From Branchinecta lynchi (lineage: Eukaryota; Arthropoda; Branchiopoda; Anostraca; Branchinectidae): 64,000 nucleotides of DNA. A program made the translations under genes and the position numbers. Location: the NCBI GenBank assembly GCA_023053575.1, contig JAKZAP010000001.1, positions 20,602,533-20,666,532 on the forward strand, in the 5' to 3' direction. The notes beneath the pieces are model-generated. The model was given only the letters and a program-made list of their open reading frames with translations, was not told the DNA's origin and did not search any database. This document shows, piece by piece, positions 56,325 to 64,000 of the stretch; position 1 is the stretch's first letter, and each line of letters opens with the position of its first letter.

Positions 56325-56495
56325 GTTGTCCACTCTCGATTCTGGTGTGCAGCAAACGACGGCACCGGTTGCCAAGTGATAAAGTATTAAATTCAACATA
56401 TTTAAAGATAAATTGCCTAGCTTATAGCCGGCACCGCTGGTTTTGGCCGGTGCCGGGAAAGAATGTACAGCAAGTGCCGGGGAGTGGGTAACCCC
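56325..56495 (+). repeat. Dispersed repeat, inverted partner at 59.8 kb
   Basis: 'ccactctcgattctggtgt', 'ccggcaccgctggttttggcc' and 'gtacagcaagtgccgggg' recur in the same order on the opposite strand at about 59795-59965. Confidence 0.75.
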
Positions 56496-56499
56496 TCGG

Positions 56500-57645
56500 T
56501 CGAGAGCCATAGAGAGATTGCGGCTTACCCGATGAAAACAGAAAAGGGTAGAACAGGAGTAATTTAACATAGCGAGGTATAGGACTTCCGAATTTGAGAG
56601 TGATTTATCCATGTTTGATAAGTACTCTGAGCCTGTAGATTCCTGGAAACAGTTCGCTGGCTCTTTATTAATTGTATAATTACAGCTTTGTAGAAAAGTT
56701 TAATAAGAAATGGGAGCTAGGAGCCTTCAAACTTTCCGTACAAAAACGGTTCGTGCTTCCTATTGGTCGGATTTCAAAAATTGCGTCATAACCAACGAAC
56801 AGGACGCGATACTCGTCTTTGTTTACAAACTTTGAAGCCTTCAAACTCTCATTATCAAGAAAACTCTCTTGCAAAAGTGTTATTATCGATTAACGGGTCC
56901 AGCAACTCACTGGCTCATAATGGTTACCAAAGGCCGATGATTTAGTCTCAAAGGCGAAAGCCCCATTCCTCCCACCGGTCCAAAGGAAGTGTCAAGTTGG
57001 TTCTTCGGAAGTTCATAATTAACCATTCGACTCAGTCGTGATATGCTTCAGTCGCCAATTTTTTTATTTTATTTTTTTAAAACCAAAACCTTTACAAAAA
57101 GCTATAAGACAAATAAAATAAAACAAAAATAAAATATAAATAAACATTCATTTGATCGTACTTTACAATAAAAAGTAACTAAAGTCGCAAACTTTATGAC
57201 GGAAGTAGAAATAATGTTAAGATTAACTTGTATCATCGGAAAACGGACGGCGTGGAAGCAATTTGATTACAAGCCCAATCTGGCTTGAGATTTCGAAGGG
57301 TCATAAATAACTAAATAGTTGCTAAGGTTGAACGCCTACACAGAAAAGAGTAAGCTGGCCTGAATGGATACATCCTGAAGAGTAACTGGAATTACATGGT
57401 GCAATGCAGTTGCGCCGTGATTTCTTCAAGGAACCCCCTTGCTTATTCTGCGTTTAAGTTTTTCCCTAGCTTCCTTATGGAATTATAAGCGTATGAAATC
57501 ACCGCATTATGGCCATTGCTAGCCGAATTGTTCTTAGCACGCACCGCAAATTTCGACGAAAGCTTCGCCGCCAGCAGCTGATTGGCTGCTGGCTTTCGCC
57601 GCCAACTCTTTCACGCATAAGGTCACGCATAAGCTTCAAAGTGTT
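56500..57645. other. No recognisable gene
   Basis: AT-rich runs near 57057-57150. A small hairpin-like phrase 'ccgccagcagctgattggctgctgg' lies near 57569. No gene. Confidence 0.45.
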
Positions 57646-57960
57646 ATTTTTTGCGATCCCAACATCGCAAAAATTGTCCATCTGTGCGCACTATAACTCT
57701 CGAAGGGAATGGGATATTTCGATGAAACTTGGTGTGAGGATTCTTTGGGTCAAGAGTAAATTCGAGTTCGTAGATGGGCTTCTGTAGCCCTACATTTAGG
57801 GGTGGCGTTCTGGGTGTCAAATTAAGAGGCAATTTTTTTTTTTTTTTTTAAGTTATTGAGATAGTTGATAGGGGTAGGAGACATGCTGAATCCGAATATG
57901 AAAGTTGTTTTCTTGCCGGACAAGTAGTTCACCTGGGAATCCGGCGAAAACCAGACACAA
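57646..57960 (-). repeat. Family B, 3' portion plus one core unit
   Basis: 'tgcgatcccaacatcgcaaa', 'tataactctcgaagggaatg', the block near 57795, then one unit with 'caagtagttcacctgggaatccgg'. The microsatellite and part of the tail are deleted. Confidence 0.8.
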
Positions 57961-57989
57961 AATTTGTCGACCAGTTTTCGGCAATAGCA

Positions 57990-58120
57990 GTCCCTACCCC
58001 TTTATTCTGAAACTAGTATAGCTCTGCGCGTGGATGACGACATTCATTTGTTTATTCTGTGAGACGTCGGAGAGATCTAGTGTGATCGAAGGTCGAAGGG
58101 GTTGATATATAATGTTCAAA
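57990..58120. repeat. Inverted copy of the 17.92-kb repeat
   Basis: 'actagtatagctctgcgcgt' and 'tcgaaggtcgaaggggttga' correspond to the complement of 17920-18035. Confidence 0.75.
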
Positions 58121-58146
58121 CGAAGAAATATGTTGTTCAAGCGAGG

Positions 58147-58320
58147 ATGTTCTTCAATGAGGATTCACTGGTAAAGTACAGGTCAAGTTCGTAGATGGGT
58201 CTTCAGTCCTATCTTTAGAGGAGGGATTTAGAATTTACGGTAAAGACATGCATATTTTATAGGCTAATAAGTGATTCATCGAGGGGTAAGAAGGTCCGCT
58301 GAATCCATATGTGAACTTAG
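58147..58320 (-). repeat. Family B, degenerate fragment
   Basis: 'caagttcgtagatgggtctt' then 'aggtccgctgaatccatatg', joined directly to the complete copy that starts at 58321. Confidence 0.7.
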
Positions 58321-59412
58321 TTTTTGGGATCCCAAAACGTAAGTGGAGGGATACCTATGGCATCGCAAAAGTTGTCCGTCTGTACGCACTATAACTCTCG
58401 AAGGGAATAAGATATTTCGATGAAACTTGGCGTGAGGATTGTTTGGGTCAAGGGTAAGGTCAAGTTCGTAGATGGGCTCTGTAGCCCTGCATTTAGGGGT
58501 GGGGGAGGGGGTTCAAATTAAAGGACAAACTAAATATTTTTAAACAGCTAATGTGATTGTGGATTATGGTGTAAGAAGGCATGCTGAGCCCGATAGTGAA
58601 AACCATTTTCTCGGACAAGTAGTTCGTCCGGAATCCGGCAAAAACCGGAAAGTTGGTTAAAAGCAAACGTTTTATATGAGGTTGATTAAATGGTCGATTT
58701 AGGGGTAAGGAGACATGCTGAACACGATGGTGAAAACCATTTTCTCGCCGAACAAGTAGTTCGTCCGGAATCCGGCAAAAACCGAAAAGTTGGTTAAAAG
58801 TAAAAGTTTCATTTGAAGTTGATTAAATGTTTGTATTAGGGATAAAAAGACATGCTGAACACGATGGTGAAAACGATTTTCTCGCCGGAAAACTATTTCG
58901 TCCGGAATCCGGCCAAAGCCGGAAAATTTGTTAAAAGCAAAAGTTTGATTAGATGACAGATTAAGGGGTAAGAAGAGAGGCTGAGTCTGTGTATGACAGT
59001 CATTTTTTACCCGGACATGTAATTAATCCGGAATCCGGAATCCTGTTGTAACTTGGTTTTCTCTGATGATTAGCCTGGCGAAGACCGGATCTGGCGAAGA
59101 CAAGACCCTACTGTCTGAACCAAATATTAGATTTTTGTGATCCCATCGACACCTTTGGTCTTGTCTTGCTGGAAATATGGTTCATCCCGAATTCGGCTGA
59201 AACTGGAATTTGGTTGAAGCTCAAAGTTGTTTCTGAAATCGATTAGAGATTCGGTATTGGGGCAAGGAGACATGCTGAATCCATTTTGAACTTTATTTTA
59301 ACAGAAAAAATATTCAAGGAATCTGACGAAGACTGGATCGCGAAGACATGACCCAATTGTTTGAATCAAATGTCAGATTTTTGGGATCCCATCGAAACCT
59401 TTGGTTTTGTTC
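58321..59412 (-). repeat. Family B element with two successive 5' ends
   Basis: From the palindrome TTTTTGGGATCCCAAAA (58321 on), through four well-kept core units (starts near 58571, 58705, 58841 and 58968), to a 5' terminus 'catcgacacctttggtcttgt' at about 59164. It then continues with another diverged core unit and a second 5' terminus, 'catcgaaacctttggttttgtt', at about 59412. Confidence 0.9.
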
Positions 59413-59610
59413 ATTTTGGAAGACATGGTAGGCCATCAGGTCTGCCTTCTGTTTTGAATTTGCTTGGTTTTTCCACTTTTTAACCACCGCGCGTTTGGTT
59501 TTCAAATATTTTGCGTCCAATTTAACGTGGAAAGTAATGGTGTTTTCGAAAAACGATATTGCTGAGCTATTTCATCTCCGAAAGATCGTTTCTAGTAAGA
59601 GTTGTGCTTT
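59413..59610 (+). repeat. Duplicated segment, copy 2, without the lectin-like exon
   Basis: Homologous to 54829-55088 (opposite strand), but 'ttttgcgtcc' is joined directly to 'aatttaacgtgg', omitting about 62 bases that in copy 1 encode the WIGLTD segment. The donor GT is also changed (GAAAGTAATGG). It starts directly after the family B 5' terminus. Confidence 0.75.
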
Positions 59611-59794
59611 CTATTCCTTCAGCTTAAGGTGACTCTGAATCATATTCGACTAACGGAAGTCAGCCAATAGTTATCCGAGCGATATTTCAACCTTTCTTGA
59701 CAAGGGTCCTCTTCTGCTAAAAAATACTAACCTGACCAGAAAGGTGATAATGTCACTAGAATAACTATCAGCTGACTTGTTGGTTTAGCGCAAT

Positions 59795-59965
59795 GCAAGG
59801 GCTTACTCACTCCCAGGCAGCTGCTGTACACCTTTTCCCGGCCAGAACCAGCGGTACCGGCAATAATTTAGGCGATTCCGCTTCGGAACATACTAATTTT
59901 AACGTTCTAAGACGTGGCAGTGGGCACCTGGCACTTGCGGTACACTAAAATCGAGAGTGGGAAAC
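59795..59965 (-). repeat. Inverted partner of the 56.3-kb repeat
   Basis: The complement carries 'cccactctcgattttagtgt', 'ccggtaccgctggttctggcc' and 'gtgtacagcagctgcctggg' in the same order as 56325-56495. Confidence 0.75.
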
Positions 59966-62483
59966 CATTCGGTTCTGACTTCTGGTCCTCCGACTATCGC
60001 AGCGGCACAATTGCTTGAGATAGGAGCCGAACACCGCGGGACGAGAGCTTTCAACTGGGTAAAACCGTTTTTGTCGATAGGGGACCCTAATTTGGCAAGT
60101 TGCGCGAAGTCCACTTCGATGGAAATTCTTAGCAATATATATAGGCTATCTTAGCTTCAATCAGCTCTGAAGCTACTCTGGGAGTTGAATCCTTGCTCCT
60201 TAATTCATAAGTAGACTCTTCGGGATCAAACGCAAAACAAATCATTTCTCAGTGTAAATCAACATGTTATATTATACACGATTATGTACAGGTCTTTCGG
60301 ATTAATTACATAATTGCGATACAGGCTAAAACTTCATCTGTTCACATTTTTGCGACAATTACCTGATTGTCTCCTCGCAAAAACTGAGCAGAATACACGG
60401 TATTGTCAGGAATATGCATAACATATTACTGACGACTAGAATCGACATAAACTTCAACTTAAATAACAGTATATATGTACACATATACTTATCCAGAGAA
60501 ATGCATTAGGGACCGAAACTCAAAACTAACTGGATGTCAGACACAGAAAAAAGGTTGACCTCAAAATGCAAGAAAAATATATTGCACTGAATAGTAAAGG
60601 AAAGCTAGAAGTCTGGATTTCTAACCGGGGAGAACGACATCCGAGCTCGCGAAACGACTCTGGCGTTGTCTAAGGAAGGTCCTTCCGGCGCGTGAACTCG
60701 TCTGATCATTGAGCTGTACTCGATTTTTTACGTCTCTGGAAGACCTAGGCAATGCAGATTGACTATGAGCTATCTGGTATAAGCACCCGCTCAGTATTTA
60801 CGGAACACGATCGAAGACTCTTTTTGTAGACGCAGTGACAGAGGTCTTATCGTTATCCGTTCTTGACTATGGGTACAGGAATGATCAGGCACACATGCCA
60901 TGAGAGATGCCTTTAGTCGAAACAGGTGCGCTGCGAAATTCGAATGTCTTCCAATAGTTATCAAGCACCAAACTGTAAGTCCTGACAAGTAATCTTGCCC
61001 TACAATAAATGTATGCGTCCGCTAAAGAAGTAATACGATGGACATCCAATTTTGAGCCGAGTGAAGACATACAGAAGGCATACATGACTACCAGGTTCAG
61101 CTCTTGACATGGTAGAACTGTTTTTCAGATTATTAACCTCTTCGAGAACTATCAGCGTCAATAAGGGCAATAGTCCATTCCTTCAGAATGCTGCATGCTC
61201 GCATCTTCAGTGCCTTCATTCATATCTTCAATGCTATCTTAACGATCTACGGCTCTACTGTTCCGACGAAAAACTGTGAAAAGGAGAGGAGCTCCTACAC
61301 CCTGTCCAGGCTGCAGTCACGTTGCTTGATAGCAGTTGAAGTATTTTCTCGGGATGGTATTATCAATTCATGCTACTCTTCGTCATGACCGCAACTCTGG
61401 CAGGATTCAGGAGCCCTTGGCGTTCTCATGGTTTTCCATCCGGACGATACTGTCGCCTACGTTGTCGAAGCATCGAAGATGTGCTAATCTACGCAGCTAT
61501 GATTCGCTGCACTTTTCGACGCTGAACTTTCACGGCTGGTAATTATCTATTATTGGCAAAAGCAAGGGCCCATGATGTTTTGTTCAGAGTTATTCACAAC
61601 GGCCTTCCAACAGAATGATTTCCTGGTGATCTTCTTCGCTTAGAAATTGTCTCCTTATTTGTTTGTGTCCTACTTCTAAAAGAGTTTCCTCGCAAATCTG
61701 TCTTTGCTACATCCGAGGCTACATCACGCAGAGCTTCTGCGTACGTTACTTGAAAAAGTGTCTTCAAGTAAAATATGTTGATCTAACTGGTAAACAATGT
61801 AATTTATCTGGTATATTATGATACAAGTTGTAGGTGAAACAAATAGAGGGGGAAGAAAGTTGCTACATTAAATGAGATATACTGGAAGGCCTTCATGAAA
61901 GTTAAGAACAACTGATTATGGGCTCTTGGTAGAAGCAAGGACAACAAAGTGTGGGAAGGAGTAAGAAAAAATTGTTCGATTTCCCTGAGATGCGAATCGA
62001 AGAGAGACTGACATCCATTTTTCGAGACGAGATTATGGAATGGCGTTCTGAAGAAAATACCCGCGAGGGAGCAGAAGCTCGAAACTAGAAGAGCTTTCCA
62101 TTGCTTGTATTAGAATAACGGACCCAGTATACTTAAAGGAGTATCATGACTAGGAACAGCGAGCTGGTGCAACATCCAACCAACACTGCGAGCATGGCTC
62201 AGTGCGGACGTTGCAATCTCGCTCCTCTCAATATTATCACATAGGCAATCCAAAGCCTCAGTTGCACCTACACAACTCACGCATATATCTCCCCTTGAAA
62301 GACCAAAAGGAAGTGACATTCTTTTCTTACAACTATCCCTTCGAATTTGTATAATTCTCGTGCAAAGTCGAGATAGCTGCGTCGGGCCTTCGGTCTTTCA
62401 CGGGGCTTTATGAGGCCTTAATATACAGACTCGACAGGTTCGTCCAACTGAGAGGTTAATTTAAAAAGCTAGGCTGCTAAATA
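59966..62483. other. Sprouty 3' flank, no further gene seen
   Basis: About 2.5 kb of apparently single-copy sequence within this window. Frames near 60790-61085 (minus) and 61188-61542 (plus) have no domain. The part nearest 62484 should hold the Sprouty 3' UTR on the minus strand. I see no AATAAA close to the stop; a CATAAAG variant lies near 62408. Confidence 0.45.
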
Positions 62484-63344
62484 CTATTTTCTTCGGTCCG
62501 GAGGATGCCTCTCTGAGTTTGGGAGCGGCGGGGACGCCGGCAAGGGTTCTAGGAGTGGCGGCCTCTGCGGCAAAACCATGCTGCCGCACTGACACCCGTC
62601 ATTCGTACACTTTTGGTAACACATTTCGAAAAGTCTAACAGCGCCTCGGAGTGGCCAATAACACATTAAACAAGGCAGTGGAACAGCCAGCGCCGCCAGG
62701 CAAGTCCACCGGATGCACTTCCGGTGCGGGCCGCAGGAACAAGGTCGATCGGCACATGCACTGTTGCCGTCCTCTTCGCCTGTGCAGTGGTAAAATAATC
62801 CTTTAACGCAGCACAGACAAGACACGTAGTCAACGATGGTCTCCGGGGAGCACAAGCACTTATCGTTACAAATCCACTTCGATGGCAGGGATCGAGAAGT
62901 TCTACACGATTCACATCGACACTTTCCGCATTCGCGGCAGATGATCGAAGTCCGATCGGCGGAACACTCGCCCTCCGACACGAGCGCAACGTCCGACTCC
63001 AGGTTGCTAGGCTTCTTTGACAATCCGGGCTGTTTGGTAATAGGGACAGAAGGCTTCTGCTTCTTCTGGTTGCTCGAGCGGAGACTACTCCGCGACAAGT
63101 CTTTCTTAACTGTGACGGCAGGTGGGCGCCGCAGTGGCGTTTCCACATATTCATTCCGCGTACTTCGCTCAGGCCTAAGGGCTAATGTCTGTAAACTTTC
63201 CTCCGCTCGTCGCTCACGAGGGCGGATGTTCAATACCCGCTCGAGCGGGGTCGGGGTTTCACTTGGGGTTAATCGAGCTGCCACACCTGGCGCAACCCTT
63301 GGACTCGGGCTGGCACTAGCAGGGGCTCCGCCATGCGGAGCCAT
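62484..63344 (-). CDS. spry: Sprouty-family antagonist of receptor tyrosine kinase signalling
   Basis: A 286-residue protein from the ATG at 63344; an in-frame TGA at about 63368-63366 excludes a longer product from this exon. Sprouty proteins restrain FGF/EGF-receptor to Ras-ERK signalling at the membrane. The Pro/Ala-rich N-terminus is followed by NEYVETP (Tyr66), the equivalent of the phosphotyrosine site that recruits the Cbl TKB domain. A Ser/Lys-rich stretch comes next (about 83-97). The cysteine-rich Sprouty domain (about 136-253) starts CRECGKCRC and includes CLCSPETIVDYVSCLCCVKG and CSCGPHRKC, ending CQCGSM. A proline-rich tail closes the protein. The coding part is a single exon, as is usual for the family. 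A strong acceptor (TATTTTCTTTATAG) lies about 50 bases upstream of the ATG, so a non-coding 5' exon is expected. Base composition is GC-richer than the flanks. Confidence 0.95.
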   Translation of the reverse strand: MAPHGGAPASASPSPRVAPGVAARLTPSETPTPLERVLNIRPRERRAEESLQTLALRPERSTRNEYVETPLRRPPAVTVKKDLSRSSLRSSNQKKQKPSVPITKQPGLSKKPSNLESDVALVSEGECSADRTSIICRECGKCRCESCRTSRSLPSKWICNDKCLCSPETIVDYVSCLCCVKGLFYHCTGEEDGNSACADRPCSCGPHRKCIRWTCLAALAVPLPCLMCYWPLRGAVRLFEMCYQKCTNDGCQCGSMVLPQRPPLLEPLPASPPLPNSERHPPDRRK

Positions 63345-64000
63345 AGGCTGATCCAAGTAGCTCCTTCACTCTCGTTGTCTGACAGTAACGACCTATAAAG
63401 AAAATACATAGTTATTAACCTCAGTAACTGTACAGCAAGTTGATTGCGAGCGGGTGTAATTACCAGCGAGAAAATTACAGAAGATAAAGGAAACCGCAAG
63501 TAGTTCCCGAAATTAGTGAAATAAGGAACAGTGTTACTTCCTTTCTCTGCAGGATAGAGAAAACACGCAGCTTGAATGATTGTTCCAATCGGTTTGCCGA
63601 AATTTTTTAAGGGTATTTGCAAAAAGAAACATTTGCTCGGTAAATTTTCACAAAAAAGAGATAACCAACTTTCGGCTGCACATTAAGAAAGATTATCCTT
63701 GAGTAGAATGTCGAATCATTCTGAACAATTTTACAAAAGAAACAAAATCCCAATCGGAACCTGCTTTAGCCCTGGTTCAAGATTGGGTGAGACGGTGCGC
63801 CTTGAAGCTATTATTCTAGGGGTTACTGTCTTATTGGGCACCATTGACCTGGCACCGGGCATTGTACAGCGATTTTGAAAATGAGAAATCCCTCGCTATT
63901 ATTTTGCGTTGGAAATAGCAGCACATGTTTCCGCTATGAGCCTATCACCAGTAAACCAGTAACCTACACGCAGCTTAACATATACTCGGACAGGGAGTAG
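63345..64000 (-). other. Sprouty 5' UTR and upstream intron or promoter region
   Basis: The 5' UTR reaches at least to 63392, where the acceptor TATTTTCTTTATAG ends; a second possible acceptor (ACTGTCAG) ends at 63379. Beyond that is apparently intronic sequence. The open frame at 63269-63622 has no domain. Confidence 0.5.

Noticed and set aside
55944..56612. 222-codon minus-strand frame
   Set aside because: Long but without a domain. It spans the dispersed repeat at 56325-56495 and has no convincing start or splice context.
62836..63351. 171-codon open frame on the plus strand
   Set aside because: It lies antisense to Sprouty, which has clear domain structure. It is a shadow frame opened by GC-rich codons.
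63345..63356. Sprouty start four codons further upstream
   Set aside because: The first codon of that longer frame is TTG, and an in-frame TGA lies just before it. The ATG at 63344 is the first proper start.

Overview
The window looks like a gene-poor, repeat-rich stretch of an invertebrate animal genome. Three things support this. A Sprouty gene, a metazoan-only family, lies on the minus strand at the right end. A small RNA polymerase III subunit gene (RPC10/POLR3K type) at 13.1-14.05 kb is split by a GT-AG intron. The rest is filled with LINE, Ty3/Gypsy, hAT-like, TA-flanked and tandem-core repeat elements. Nothing prokaryotic is seen: no operons and no dense ORFs. I cannot name the species from sequence alone.

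Layout. 0-2.5 kb: degenerate repeat pieces. 2.87-7.5 kb: one long dead LINE carrying a PHD finger and three zinc knuckles in ORF1 and an APE endonuclease plus reverse transcriptase in ORF2. It ends in a (TAA)n tail that contains a large palindrome. 8-12.8 kb: a hAT-like miniature element, a family B repeat and several small tandem arrays. 13.1-14.1 kb: the RPC10 gene. 14.7-18.4 kb: family A copies flanking a broken Ty3/Gypsy element. 19.2-27 kb: family B copies and two foldback elements whose arms are arrays of short repeats; one of them carries a FLYWCH-like zinc-finger ORF. 28.8-34.5 kb: nested miniature elements inside family B copies and inside a foldback. 37.4-39.5, 46.8-49.5 and 51.5-53.9 kb: family A copies. 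40.97-41.3 kb: a TA-flanked inverted-repeat element, followed by a candidate coiled-coil exon at 41.6 kb. 54.8-55.1 kb: a candidate C-type lectin exon on the minus strand, with a second copy at 59.4 kb that lacks most of the exon. 57.6-59.4 kb: family B. 62.5-63.35 kb: Sprouty.

The main structural theme is two abundant repeat families that I call A (about 2.4 kb) and B (about 1.0-1.2 kb). They are unrelated in sequence but share one plan. The 5' end begins ACAAGA(G/C)C and carries one arm of the palindrome found at the 3' end. Next comes a core of roughly 135-150 bp tandem units, then a GACA/GACG-type microsatellite, and finally a short 3' tail ending in a perfect palindrome. This matches what is described for pearl/HINE (Helentron-associated) non-autonomous elements, so I infer that they are rolling-circle elements of that kind. 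At least four short element families (three hAT-like with 8-bp target duplications, one flanked by TA) can be delimited by eye from their target duplications, and several are nested, which gives a relative age order.

Only two genes (RPC10 and Sprouty) are confident. Three further exon-like segments are proposed with lower confidence. Most open frames in the window come from repeat families and are not listed as genes.
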